DNA of 64,000 bases from a virus: the IMG/VR virus record IMGVR_UViG_3300024265_000039, positions 1 to 64,000 of that record; one strand, 5' to 3'. The notes beneath the pieces are model-generated. The model searched no databases, was not told where the DNA came from, and worked only from the letters and a program-made list of their open reading frames with translations. The position numbers were made by a program, and so were the translations under genes. How positions within the stretch are numbered: position 1 is the stretch's first letter; each line of letters starts with the position of its first letter. Of this stretch, positions 22,304 through 32,232 are shown in pieces.

Positions 22304-24544
22304 TTATAACATCCTCAATAAATCTGCCCGTAAACTGGGAACGCTCCGGTAATCTTCAGCATAGGGGCCATTTGGGAGGAACAACCCATGCAGCGTATTG
22401 GAAATGATACCGGCGTCATTGATCGTGGCTGCCTTGATGATGGCATTTCCGTCATACTTGACATTCCAGACGGTCAGATCATCTTTGATCGGATACAAAC
22501 ACACAGGCGTTCCAGCGCTATAGGTGAAGGCCGCCGAAGCTACTACGGCTAGCACACCGGCGACATACGTAATGAGGTAAATTTTGGCGTCAACTTGGTT
22601 GCAATAGGCGATGATACCGTTGGCCGGATTTTCCCAGTCATCCCAGCAGGCCGCCACACCTGCTTGTGTGTCATCAGGAATGGTCAACTTGACCGGTTGG
22701 AATGCGAAGGCGCGGTTCTGCTCGGTCAGTTGGAGCAAGTCGGCAAGCACCAATGGTTGCATAACCACATCGTCTTCGTCGCCATCAAATGACGCATCAG
22801 CGCTCAGATCAAAGGCAGCACCATTTGCCACACCAGTCTCAACAAACGTAGCATTCGTTGATCTGGCTACTCCTGGTGTTGTGCCGAATTTTGGCGTAAT
22901 TATTCCGGCAGTGCGATTGGCAACCTTATGAGTCAGTCTGTACCACGTTCCCGCCGCAAGGGGATCAACCGTCTGCCCTAAATCTGATGCAGTCCCTGCC
23001 GTTTTGGTGGCGACCCCGGCTGCAATTGCCCAGCCCGTCCCTTCGTCCCAGCCATCAGAGGAACCCAAATCGCCATCGTCAATTACGTCCGCCCCCGGAA
23101 TAATCGTCGAAAACGCCTTGTTGTCATCGGTGGCGTGGGTGTTGCCAAGCCATGTCAGGCCAGCCCCGGAACCGGCCACATCAATCGGAGCAACCAACCC
23201 ATTGGTGGTATGCAGTTCGTTGTTCTTCCACCATGCCCAGTTGCCAGAGCCGAAGATTGTATCCAGGTCGGCGCTTGTGAGTGTTTCGGCTGCTAAAGCG
23301 GCATCAATGGTTGCGATTTGCGCAGGGGTTGCCGTAATGTTTCCCAAAACAGTATCCGCGATTAGGCCTTTCCAGGGCACAGAAGGAGCAGTTGAATCTG
23401 CACCTACCACCGATTTGGCCGAATCTAACGCCCCTACCCATACGCCTAAACCCGATTGGGTCGCGCCACTCTGGGAGCCATCCAAAAAAGCTCGGAATTC
23501 ATCTACCCCCTTGTCCCACGAAGTTGCAATTCCAAACTCGTTAAGCGTCGATAACCCGCTAATCACAACAGCCTGCTGAACTCCACCCGCTCTGTAAAAC
23601 ACACTAATTCGATTATCAGTAAGGTCTTTAAATCCAAACACGCGATTGTTAGCGTCTGCACGCAATGCCACAAATTGGTGAAATGTTGCATCAACCCATA
23701 TATCTGCGTTGGGAACTTGCAGGCGTTGAATAAGCGTTCCATTCACGGGATTAAAAAACACAATCAACGCAGCGCTATAAATATCTGTATGTCCATCTCC
23801 TCCATATTGACCCGCACTTCCATTCAGGCCAACCAGAACATGCGTCCCATCCAGGCCATTGTCACCACTGTCCACCGCCACCACACTGTCAAACGTGTCG
23901 CTGGCAACCGGCACGGACACCGGCATATCGGCGATGGCGATCTTGGGATTGGCAAGGGCGGTGGGATTATTAGCCAGTAAAACAGGATAGAGAGGGGTAT
24001 TATTTCGAGTGTCGTTGATCGATACCAGAATAGGAATGCTACCAAACTCACCACCAGAAGCATATCCATAATCACCGGTTTCCCGAAGCATTTTGTATAG
24101 TTCGTAGGCAGTATCATTGGCTAATTGCAGAATGTCTGCACCCAGGCTGCCACCATCGTAGGATGCAAGATTGCGGGACGCATCAATATCAAAGGCCGCC
24201 TCGCCAGCATCGCCCGACGTATCATCGTCCCACCCGAACCGCACCAACTGCAATCCCGTCGCCTGCAACTGTGCCGCCAACGTGCGTCCCGCCACCCGCG
24301 CAAATGACTCCTCGTAGCTAAAGCGAGGATCACCCCACGCCGGAGCAGCCTTTCCAGAAGCAATCAGCAATTCACCGCCAGAGATGCTTATTTTGTTCTC
24401 TGTGTCGGTCACGTCACGGGTGTGCCCGGAATTCGAGAGTGTCCCATCGACGCTTCCCGCAGAGAAGTCCTCAGGGAACAGGTCAACCAGTTGATAGACA
24501 ATCCCTTGCCTTAACAGCAATAGTAGTTTTTGAACGCGATTCAT
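22304..24544 (-). CDS. Tail fibre / receptor-binding protein candidate
   Basis: A 746-residue protein rich in Ala, Gly, Asp and Asn with LamG-like beta patterns (GTGWAIAAGVATKTAGTAS, WYRLTHKVANRTAG). N-terminal 25 residues (VQKLLLLLRQGIVYQLVDL) could anchor it to the tail. It is the largest gene near the end of the tail operon, where receptor-binding fibres usually lie. No enzymatic motif seen. Confidence 0.5.
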   Translation of the reverse strand: MNRVQKLLLLLRQGIVYQLVDLFPEDFSAGSVDGTLSNSGHTRDVTDTENKISISGGELLIASGKAAPAWGDPRFSYEESFARVAGRTLAAQLQATGLQLVRFGWDDDTSGDAGEAAFDIDASRNLASYDGGSLGADILQLANDTAYELYKMLRETGDYGYASGGEFGSIPILVSINDTRNNTPLYPVLLANNPTALANPKIAIADMPVSVPVASDTFDSVVAVDSGDNGLDGTHVLVGLNGSAGQYGGDGHTDIYSAALIVFFNPVNGTLIQRLQVPNADIWVDATFHQFVALRADANNRVFGFKDLTDNRISVFYRAGGVQQAVVISGLSTLNEFGIATSWDKGVDEFRAFLDGSQSGATQSGLGVWVGALDSAKSVVGADSTAPSVPWKGLIADTVLGNITATPAQIATIDAALAAETLTSADLDTIFGSGNWAWWKNNELHTTNGLVAPIDVAGSGAGLTWLGNTHATDDNKAFSTIIPGADVIDDGDLGSSDGWDEGTGWAIAAGVATKTAGTASDLGQTVDPLAAGTWYRLTHKVANRTAGIITPKFGTTPGVARSTNATFVETGVANGAAFDLSADASFDGDEDDVVMQPLVLADLLQLTEQNRAFAFQPVKLTIPDDTQAGVAACWDDWENPANGIIAYCNQVDAKIYLITYVAGVLAVVASAAFTYSAGTPVCLYPIKDDLTVWNVKYDGNAIIKAATINDAGIISNTLHGLFLPNGPYAEDYRSVPSLRADLLRML

Positions 24545-24556
24545 TGCAATAGCCCC

Positions 24557-24928
24557 TTAGACCATCTGAATAGAAACGTTCACGGCATCGATCAATGCAT
24601 CGCATCCGGTGACAGAGACGGTGATAACCGAGCCGGTCACTAGTTGAAATGTCTTGGTTCCACTGGCGACCCCGGCAGCATCAGTTTCGTCAATACGGTT
24701 CAGCACATCAATGTCGGTGGCATTGTTAGGGACGTTTGCCAATTCCTCTTCAAGCCCATTCGCCAGTGTATGCGTCACAACTACATCTGTGGTCGCCCCC
24801 GGAGCTGACGCATGGTAATTGATCGATATGCGGTAAATGAGACCGTCCACTCGCCGCAGGGATTCCTTCTCGCCGGTAGCGCTACCGGCGCTTCCGGTTG
24901 TGGTGACTTTGATCTGAAGTTCTTTCAT
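24557..24928 (-). CDS. Small tail-associated protein
   Basis: 123 residues, beta-rich with Thr/Ala/Val, conserved-looking YRISINYHASAPGATTDVV. Located between fibre gene and membrane coiled-coil gene. Not recognised. Confidence 0.4.
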   Translation of the reverse strand: MKELQIKVTTTGSAGSATGEKESLRRVDGLIYRISINYHASAPGATTDVVVTHTLANGLEEELANVPNNATDIDVLNRIDETDAAGVASGTKTFQLVTGSVITVSVTGCDALIDAVNVSIQMV

Positions 24929-24940
24929 GCGATTGCCCTC

Positions 24941-25621
24941 CTATGAAGGCTGAATAATCGGGTTATCTGCGGTAGGGGTGCCCCCTGATTGTCCGTAAAT
25001 TGCCGCATCTGTTTCCAGCACGCTGGGAGCAATCCCGTTTGAGATTGATACCAGCCTTAATTGTTCCAGGCTTTGGCTCAATGTAGTAAGAATCTCCTGG
25101 ATGACAGTTTGAAGGATGCCGGTCTGCTGGTTATGCTGCGCCTGAATAACCTCTGGGAACCCAGATACAACGCCTTCCAGTTGAGTTACTGCTCCGCGCA
25201 AGGATTCTGTGGTCGTTCCATGCTGCACGATGCTGGCGGAATTGCGCTCCAGCGATACGGTCTGATTGGCAATCGCCTCGTTATTAGCGGTGATTGCAGC
25301 AATGAAGGAGTCGGTGCGCCTTCTATCATTTTCCAGCATCTGGTTGAGCAAGCCGAACAATTCTTTATCGTTTTGGCGGTCAATTTCCAGGCGCTGCAAC
25401 TTCTCTTCCACGTGGCTGTTTTTGGCTTTGGCATCGGCGCTGATTCTATCCGCCCACGCTGCCATCCAGCGTCGAATACCCCACGCCAGGGAAAGCGACA
25501 TGATGATCCCAATCCCCGCATACCAGGGCGCACCTTCCGGCAACGTGATCTCAATCGGTGTAACCTCGGCCAGAATAGGATGGATGATTGTGGTTATGAT
25601 TACGCTGTATAATCTCGTCAT
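24941..25621 (-). CDS. Membrane-anchored coiled-coil protein (spanin-like?)
   Basis: 226 residues: short N-terminal hydrophobic start, one membrane span about residues 32-51 (WYAGIGIIMSLSLAWGI), then a long coiled coil (residues 60-190). This is the layout of an inner-membrane spanin or of a tail-associated membrane protein; no outer-membrane partner is recognised. Confidence 0.4.
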   Translation of the reverse strand: MTRLYSVIITTIIHPILAEVTPIEITLPEGAPWYAGIGIIMSLSLAWGIRRWMAAWADRISADAKAKNSHVEEKLQRLEIDRQNDKELFGLLNQMLENDRRRTDSFIAAITANNEAIANQTVSLERNSASIVQHGTTTESLRGAVTQLEGVVSGFPEVIQAQHNQQTGILQTVIQEILTTLSQSLEQLRLVSISNGIAPSVLETDAAIYGQSGGTPTADNPIIQPS

Positions 25622-25677
25622 AGTTCGTTCCTTCGTTACGGTGACCTAGAACGTCACCCCTATCATGGTGCCCTCTT

Positions 25678-26385
25678 TTAGGCAAATGTGATGGCGTCAG
25701 ATACTACCAACTTCCCGGTAGGAAGTTTGATAACAAGGTAAAAGGTAGGAGTATTGTTTTCGGTTATATCAATATCAATATCCCCATCTGCTTCACTGAT
25801 TAGAAGCCCAGATATTTCTGCCACGTATGGGAGGATACCGCCATCTGTGCCAATTGATATGTCATCTGGTGCGCCCGTAGTGGGGGTAATCCCATTAGCG
25901 TCATCTGCTAAATAGAAAATCACAGCAGCACTGATAGCTAAATCGTTGCCGTTGTGATCGAGCAACTGAATAGCGACATTGATTACATCGCCAGCTTCGG
26001 CACCAACGACAATGGTAGCCCCGGCGGGCGCTCCGTCCGAAATACTACTAACCTGAGTATCGCGCCACCAGGTGCCATCCCACCAGAGTTCAAACAACTT
26101 GCCCGAATCAAGTAGGAAATCGTTCTCGCTTGCCAGGGAGATGTTGCCTGTTTCATGCTTGATTGTGATGGTATCCCCGGCATCAGCGCGAATGACGATG
26201 AATGGCCGGACGGTTGTTCCGGCCACAGCAAGGTCAGTGAAACCTACCGTGATCGTTTTTAACTCATCCTCAACCCCGGATTCGGCGGCAATGGTATGAA
26301 GTGTTTGAGTGGCCGTTACCACGTCAGAAACCATGGTCAGCGTACTGAAGTCATATAAGGCCAGGAAATTATGTCTTGCACCCAT
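25678..26385 (-). CDS. Tail fibre/baseplate-associated protein
   Basis: 235 residues, beta-rich, with FELWWDGTWWRDTQV, a motif common in phage tail-appendage proteins that close with a short pyocin-knob-like segment. The second half looks like an Ig-like domain. TAATG overlap with the next gene. Confidence 0.45.
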   Translation of the reverse strand: MGARHNFLALYDFSTLTMVSDVVTATQTLHTIAAESGVEDELKTITVGFTDLAVAGTTVRPFIVIRADAGDTITIKHETGNISLASENDFLLDSGKLFELWWDGTWWRDTQVSSISDGAPAGATIVVGAEAGDVINVAIQLLDHNGNDLAISAAVIFYLADDANGITPTTGAPDDISIGTDGGILPYVAEISGLLISEADGDIDIDITENNTPTFYLVIKLPTGKLVVSDAITFA

Positions 26386-26600
26386 TATTGTTCCTCCTGC
26401 TTTGGTCCTTCGCTGTCGTCCATCTCTTTAACCGGTTGCCAGCCGGGGGTTTCAACCAAAATAATTCCGGCGGTCAACATGGCCTTACTAGGGTTCAACT
26501 TTTCAATTGCATAGGTAGCCTGCAAGTTCAAACCGTACTTGGTTTGCAGGTCTTGTAGTTCGGCATTGAACCGCCGTTCCCGTTCTACTTTGGTCATCAT
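26385..26600 (-). CDS. Small coiled-coil protein
   Basis: 71 residues from ATG 26600 (AGGGAA upstream; an earlier in-frame ATG is at 26618). Helix (VERERRFNAELQDLQTKYGL) and acidic tail. Between two fibre-type genes. Confidence 0.45.
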   Translation of the reverse strand: MMTKVERERRFNAELQDLQTKYGLNLQATYAIEKLNPSKAMLTAGIILVETPGWQPVKEMDDSEGPKQEEQ

Positions 26601-26610
26601 ATGCTTTTCC

Positions 26611-27495
26611 CTAGTCATTGCATCTTTCTAATTTGGCGACCCTTGCTCTGATGTCGGTTATCTTTATATCTTGTTGCAGGATCGCATCTCTTAGTAATCT
26701 GTCTCGATTAAGCATGTCCCCTCTCGCAAACGGCAATTTTTCCCCGTTTCTCCATTTTCCCAACAAAACAATGTCATCATAGCTATCAAAAACATGGTCG
26801 GTTGCTCCAGTTTGGTCACCGTCCACAGTTAATGTACCACTGATTATGACGTTATGACCAAGTGTAATCCCCGCTCCTATCGTACTCTCCTTTAGGCTGT
26901 CAATAAATATATCGCCTTCAACCTCCAAGTCATTTTGTACCCCTAGATCAGCACCGTTCCCGGCTGTGTCGCAGAGGAGGTTGTCGAATATGTTATTCGC
27001 GGTTTGCCAATATCCAACCGTAACCATATCTGTGTCGGCTGGTGCTGGGCCAGCAATCAGCATGGAGCGTGGATTATAAGTGGCGTTCCCGATCCCGGAT
27101 TTGGGTAGAGCAAAGCGGGTTGTACCACCAGTTGATTCAGTAAAAATGAACTCTATTTTACCCGTCACAGGGCCGGCGATGTTCCTGAACAGTATCGCGC
27201 CATCGAGATCGATATTGCCAACGTTGAACGAAGTCCTCCCAATGGCGGCATTGCCTATTTGAATCATGCCGTAAGTAGGCGTTTCGGTATCGCCTACTTT
27301 GAGATCGTAATTAGTCAACTCCCCATCACCTATCCCCCTAATCGTAACTACGCCCGGTATTGCCACACTCCCATCGCCGAAGTTTTCTATTGCCGAATCA
27401 TCGCAAACCAATTTTTGTGCGTCGTCGGAGATGCGCAAAAGACAATTGGCGTGTCCTGCTAAATCAATCCCCATAGTTATGTATTGAGTAGCCAT
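26611..27495 (-). CDS. Tail fibre-like protein with C-terminal coiled coil
   Basis: 294 residues; repeated short strands (GDGSVAIPGVVTIRGIGDGE; IGAGITLGHNVIISGTLTVDG in part) suggest a beta-helix or triple-beta fold, and the last 25 residues form a coil (QQDIKITDIRARVAKLER), typical for a trimeric phage fibre. It overlaps the previous stop by one base. Confidence 0.5.
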   Translation of the reverse strand: MATQYITMGIDLAGHANCLLRISDDAQKLVCDDSAIENFGDGSVAIPGVVTIRGIGDGELTNYDLKVGDTETPTYGMIQIGNAAIGRTSFNVGNIDLDGAILFRNIAGPVTGKIEFIFTESTGGTTRFALPKSGIGNATYNPRSMLIAGPAPADTDMVTVGYWQTANNIFDNLLCDTAGNGADLGVQNDLEVEGDIFIDSLKESTIGAGITLGHNVIISGTLTVDGDQTGATDHVFDSYDDIVLLGKWRNGEKLPFARGDMLNRDRLLRDAILQQDIKITDIRARVAKLERCND

Positions 27496-28973
27496 TAGGT
27501 TGGGTTCCCCAATCTATCCGCCAAATATGCAAATTCTATAATAACTAACGAGGCAGCGCTACCGTAAGTATCGTCACCATCGGTAGGATCACGGAACATC
27601 CTTATCCCAATGGTGTCCTCCTCCGCCAGGCTTACCCCGGCGATAGTCATGCTACCGGTTTCCAGTAATTCATCCTGTAGACCTTGAGCGGCATCTATAA
27701 CCGAGGTGTTGGTTCCCGCACCACTGATAACCTCATTCGCATTCGATGCTACCGCACTCCAATCCATCTGCCATTTTACATTTCCGGCGTTGCCATTCAC
27801 CGGGGCCCAGTGGATATGCACTGTCAGATCAGTTCCCACTGCCCAGTCGTTGGGCATATGAAACGAAGTGTAAACGGTATCGGTGGTTCCGGCTCCGGCA
27901 AATTGCAAAACTGAGAAATTGCCTATAACTGCTTGCGTAGGGGCAGTCGCTCCAAGTTTGAGGCCTTCAGCTTTAACTTGAATTTCTTTCCGGACTCTGG
28001 CCGTACCTTCCATCCGTAAAAAACCGTCATTCTCAAAGACACTGTAATTTCCAGCGATATGATCTCCGAAGGTTCCGCCAGGTGCGGTAATCCGGCCATC
28101 GCCTTCTAGATCGTAAACCTCGCCAAAGTTCGTGATCTCGCCAGTTGATGAGTTAAACCCATGAACGACCACCGTCCGTCCAGATCGGATAACCAAATCT
28201 TTTGTAACCGGATCGGGGAACCCGTAATGAGGCTTATCGTTTGTCCAGTTACGAATGTCAATGAAATCGACCAGGAGATCATATGCGGTCGCCCCATACG
28301 CCAGGCGGATGCCCATCAATGGAATCCCAGGGAATTGGATGTCTGCGGCCTCAGAAGCAGTCAGAGCGCTGCCGGTTGATTTCGGCGTTCCATAGACCGC
28401 CGCCATTACCGGAGTCGGAAGCGTAGTATTCAGGCCGACGACGACCCAGTAATGCGTGTCCACTCCCGTTGGCGTGGTGGGGGTGATATTGGCGGGGGGT
28501 GAATACTTCCGTTCCCCACCAGCCAGATAGTAAAAAGCGGTCACATTGCAAAGCAACCCGGTAGCGGCATCCGGTAAAACCAGCCCCGGTTCCATCCGCA
28601 GCCCTTCCACCAAATCGACATTACCCCAACCCCAGCGATGGCTATGGGGGGCGCTACCCAGGGATAGTTGCCCTCCCATGTATTCAGCCGCTTCGTGCGC
28701 TTCCGGGCGCGACGCAATAGGTTCGCGCCCTTCCTGGAAGGTGACGACTATCGGGTATCCGCCAAACAGGGGCACGCCAGTGTTAATCGCTTCAATCGCA
28801 TTCCCGGATACGGTCACGTAAATGCGCGGGCCGCCAGACGGGACAGGGATCACCCAATTGGCGCTGCTGTCCAGATAACCAACAACTCCTGGTTTTGTAA
28901 TAGGTACAGCAGCGTTCACCAAATCGGCAAGCCCTTGTACAATTTCGCCATAGAGTTCTTGCAAATCAAGCAC
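27495..28973 (-). CDS. Tail appendage protein
   Basis: 492 residues. N-terminal helix (LQELYGEIVQGLADLVNAA), beta-rich middle, and a C-terminal Ig/jelly-roll-like segment (WAVGTDLTVHIHWAPVNGN, shown in part), also known at the end of other phage appendage proteins. A terminator hairpin sits immediately upstream of its start. Confidence 0.5.
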   Translation of the reverse strand: MLDLQELYGEIVQGLADLVNAAVPITKPGVVGYLDSSANWVIPVPSGGPRIYVTVSGNAIEAINTGVPLFGGYPIVVTFQEGREPIASRPEAHEAAEYMGGQLSLGSAPHSHRWGWGNVDLVEGLRMEPGLVLPDAATGLLCNVTAFYYLAGGERKYSPPANITPTTPTGVDTHYWVVVGLNTTLPTPVMAAVYGTPKSTGSALTASEAADIQFPGIPLMGIRLAYGATAYDLLVDFIDIRNWTNDKPHYGFPDPVTKDLVIRSGRTVVVHGFNSSTGEITNFGEVYDLEGDGRITAPGGTFGDHIAGNYSVFENDGFLRMEGTARVRKEIQVKAEGLKLGATAPTQAVIGNFSVLQFAGAGTTDTVYTSFHMPNDWAVGTDLTVHIHWAPVNGNAGNVKWQMDWSAVASNANEVISGAGTNTSVIDAAQGLQDELLETGSMTIAGVSLAEEDTIGIRMFRDPTDGDDTYGSAASLVIIEFAYLADRLGNPT

Positions 28974-28989
28974 AGGTCCCTACCCTAAA

Positions 28990-29022
28990 ACTAAAAACCG
29001 GCAATCGAAACTAACTTGCCGG
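28990..29022 (-). terminator. Terminator hairpin ahead of the 28973 gene
   Basis: On the minus strand CCGGCAA ... TTGCCGG (29022-29016 with 29004-28998), loop 11 nt, followed by TTTTTAGTTTT. Lies between the 29088 gene and the fibre genes. Confidence 0.75.
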
Positions 29023-29087
29023 GATGGATTTCATGCAGGCTGTATATATCGTATACAAAACCACCCGTAGAATGTAAGTCGCAATGA

Positions 29088-29798
29088 CTATCCATCGAAC
29101 GGGCACGTACCTTCGCCCGAAATAATAATTTTCTGGATCATGGCTATGCCGGGACTGGATTCCACCCCCGCTTCATTGGTAACGTGATAGGCGGAAGCGA
29201 GTGCCGCAAAAATATTGGTCGTATTGGTGGTCGATCCTGACCACGCCCACACTCCAAAATTGTCCGGGCCAGTGTTATCGACCGTCGCAAACGATTTGTC
29301 GATGCGCTCCGCTTCCCCGCCATCAGCCGTAGACCTGACTACCATCGACTGCTTGTCAAATTTCCCGGCTTGTATTAGACCAAAGACTAGCTTGAAATAC
29401 ACTGAGATTTTTGTAAGTGTAGTGGCGGCAAAATCCAAATCGATTGTAACTCGGTTCTTATAAGCATCGAAATGAAAAAGCACCTCGCCATCGTAACCAG
29501 AGTCATTGGGTGTACCGGCCACTAAGGTGTAGGAACCGTGGATTATAGACCAGGTAGGTGAATTGTCTTCATAGGTATAATGTCCAGTATCCGTCCCCTC
29601 TGTGTTGAATAGGAAATAATGTTTCCATGTTCCGCATCCAGCCCCAGTACAATCCTCGGTGGAGTTCTCTTGGATTTGCGCGGCGGCATTCAGACCGCCC
29701 TGCCCCAGTAAGGTGAACAGGTCTTCGGTGACACTCCAAGCTATCCCGCTTTTAGTAGTGAGTAAATCCATCAGTTCAGCGTACTCAGAAGCGGACAA
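29088..29798 (-). CDS. Hypothetical tail protein
   Basis: 236 residues; N-terminal helix (ASEYAELMDLLTTKSGIAWS), then beta sandwich-like. Contains CTGAGC, a possible disulfide or metal site. Placed between a baseplate-type gene and a terminator. Confidence 0.4.
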   Translation of the reverse strand: MSASEYAELMDLLTTKSGIAWSVTEDLFTLLGQGGLNAAAQIQENSTEDCTGAGCGTWKHYFLFNTEGTDTGHYTYEDNSPTWSIIHGSYTLVAGTPNDSGYDGEVLFHFDAYKNRVTIDLDFAATTLTKISVYFKLVFGLIQAGKFDKQSMVVRSTADGGEAERIDKSFATVDNTGPDNFGVWAWSGSTTNTTNIFAALASAYHVTNEAGVESSPGIAMIQKIIISGEGTCPFDG

Positions 29799-29819
29799 CT
29801 GCCCGTCGGAATCCAGAAG

Positions 29820-32189
29820 TCAGTAGATTTCATCGCGCAGTTGATCTCTAAATGTGTCATCGAAAGCGGTACTAATATCCGAGGCGGTTGTCCCATAATA
29901 GTCTTCAGTCAAATCGGTCAGGTAATCGTTATAGGCCAAACTGGGAGACATGACGACGACCAGGGCTGCGCCCATCGTTTGGCGGAATTGAACTTTTGAA
30001 GTGGAAGAATCAATAGCACTGGCAAGCTCTTCGGCAAAGTAATCGACATAATCCGCGATATTGGCTGCTGATAGGCAAGGCCAGTCTTCCCCACCGGGGC
30101 GATCACCTGGGTCTACCGGGTCAGGGGTTTCTACCGTATCGCAATCGACGCAATCTCCCTGCTCCCCAGTATCGCCGGTCACATCACCCAAATCATTCCA
30201 GTCGCTCCCATTCGACGGTTTCCATTCCAAGTTTCCGAATTCATCTACCTGGAAATCTAGGACGTAGGAGTCGAACACGTCATACCCCCAAAGAACGCCG
30301 TCTTGCCCTGCCCCACTCCATGAATTCAGGGCAATCGTTGTTCCCGGCAGCCCGGCTGTTTCTGGGCGCACGGTAACATTCAGATGTTTGGTCAGGCTGC
30401 CCTTTAACTGTCGCCATTCTCGATCTACAGCCAGGGCCAATGCATTCCCAGCGAAGCCCACCCCTCTCGGATCATAGGCAGCATCTATATTTAAGGCGAA
30501 CCACGTATTCCAGTCGCGTGCAGGATCAAACACATCCAGATTCCGACTTAACGGAAGCGGCAAATCCGGGGTAGGAGAATTGTCAAGCGCCATCAAATGA
30601 CCGGCCTTGTCATTCAATTCATCCTGATCGATTACCAATAAACCGGGCCCCTGTGGTTTGTCCGTCCCCTGCCCTTGCGCCCCATCCCCGGCAATAGATT
30701 TCAAGGCGGCGACATCTGAGCCGTCCATATGAAATCCGTAGGCTGTATATTCACCTACACGAGGCCGATATGTCTGGGGGTAGGCGATTCGTTCCTTGAT
30801 ATGATCTTCTGTTAAGGTTAGCCGAGTATCCAGAGCCTCTCTAAAGACTGCGCTTTCCACGCCGGGATTGCGGAGGAAGTAAATCGAGCCATCAGAAGCG
30901 CTGCCCACATTACCGGAAACCGAAGTGGCTACCTCCGCCACCTGCGCTCCCAAATTTGCAGATAGGGTGTTCCATTTTGTTTTCCGTACCGGTGTGGCGT
31001 CCGGCAGCTTGTGATAGTCGAACAAGGAAAGCGCATTATAGCAATGATAATGGATCAGATACCAAACCACGAAACTGGGGGTGGCTAAATTGGTGACCAC
31101 TTCCGTCCAGTTGGCCGGGGTAGCGGATTCACGTATCGCTTGCGGAGGGCAGGCTATGATTTCCATCAGTTTGTATAGGGAGGTGGTTTCCACCGATAGT
31201 TTGTTGGTGGAAAATGTTCCAGATCGGGTCAGGCTGGTAATGAACCCGGCATAGGCATTTACATACCCAGAACCGGATGAAAGCGGCTCACCATTGTACA
31301 GGCCATAATCACTGAGCAGTACCGCACCACCATCCATAAATACGCTTTCCAACTGGTTCCCGTACACATCTAGATTCAGTTGCCGTCCCTGCAAATCCTG
31401 GCGGTCGCTGGTCAACACAAGATCATTCAGGGTCGAAAATGGAGCATTACTCCCGGCGGTTTCATTGATCCAAACCGGGCGCACCCCTCTCCGCGTAGTC
31501 GTTCCGTTTGATACAGTACAGGCCATCAGATAGAAGCCGGGGTCAAATTCAACGCCAATGGAGGAGGACGACAGTGTGCCGGATGTAAGCGTTGCCCCGG
31601 AAGCAGGTAACTCCCATAGATAGGTGAGGCTTTCGGCTACCCAGTCATAGCTGGCGCTGGCGTCAAAGGTCAAGGTGGCCTTGTCATCAGTTCCAACGAA
31701 TGCCTGTCTCCACGCACCCATATTGCAAACCGGTTGCGGGTAATCGCCTTGGTTATCAAAGTCCCAATCAAATTCTTTGTAAAATACCCCCGCCGCAATG
31801 CGAGAAAACATTGTCCAGGGAGGCATATAATCATAGATCGTAATAACATGGTCGTCGCCCAAGGCCAGCGCCTGCAACTGAGCGCGTCCAGGATCACCTT
31901 GCGCTTTAGCATCGATATAGAGCGTGGTTGATGCTGGCGCTTTACGAACAATCCCGGTGGTAACATGCGTCCCGACACTGTTCACCACCCGTACCATCTG
32001 CCCCTTTTTCACAATCGTAAGCCAGTCAGCGCTGGTGTTATCGACTGTCAGCGACGCTACCGGATACGTAATCGATACCTGATTGATGTCAGCAGTGGCG
32101 ACCGGATTCAACGGCCACCGATTCAGATAAGCGTCCACGGTATGCCGGGGGGATAAAAGTCGAGCCAGGTCAGTTGCAGATAGGGCCAT
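29820..32189 (-). CDS. Baseplate/tail protein with PKD-like domain
   Basis: 789 residues. Residues about 170-250 read ATLTFDASASYDW ... LTYLWELP ... GFYLMACTVSNG, a PKD/Ig fold with the canonical YxW and YxVxxTVxN-like strands. The rest resembles large tail-associated proteins of siphophages (domain LARLLSPRHTVDAYLN at the start). Sits between the distal-tail candidate and fibre genes. Confidence 0.55.
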   Translation of the reverse strand: MALSATDLARLLSPRHTVDAYLNRWPLNPVATADINQVSITYPVASLTVDNTSADWLTIVKKGQMVRVVNSVGTHVTTGIVRKAPASTTLYIDAKAQGDPGRAQLQALALGDDHVITIYDYMPPWTMFSRIAAGVFYKEFDWDFDNQGDYPQPVCNMGAWRQAFVGTDDKATLTFDASASYDWVAESLTYLWELPASGATLTSGTLSSSSIGVEFDPGFYLMACTVSNGTTTRRGVRPVWINETAGSNAPFSTLNDLVLTSDRQDLQGRQLNLDVYGNQLESVFMDGGAVLLSDYGLYNGEPLSSGSGYVNAYAGFITSLTRSGTFSTNKLSVETTSLYKLMEIIACPPQAIRESATPANWTEVVTNLATPSFVVWYLIHYHCYNALSLFDYHKLPDATPVRKTKWNTLSANLGAQVAEVATSVSGNVGSASDGSIYFLRNPGVESAVFREALDTRLTLTEDHIKERIAYPQTYRPRVGEYTAYGFHMDGSDVAALKSIAGDGAQGQGTDKPQGPGLLVIDQDELNDKAGHLMALDNSPTPDLPLPLSRNLDVFDPARDWNTWFALNIDAAYDPRGVGFAGNALALAVDREWRQLKGSLTKHLNVTVRPETAGLPGTTIALNSWSGAGQDGVLWGYDVFDSYVLDFQVDEFGNLEWKPSNGSDWNDLGDVTGDTGEQGDCVDCDTVETPDPVDPGDRPGGEDWPCLSAANIADYVDYFAEELASAIDSSTSKVQFRQTMGAALVVVMSPSLAYNDYLTDLTEDYYGTTASDISTAFDDTFRDQLRDEIY

Positions 32190-32232
32190 GATACTTCCTC
32201 AAATACGACAAAGCGGCATAAATGCCGGGCGG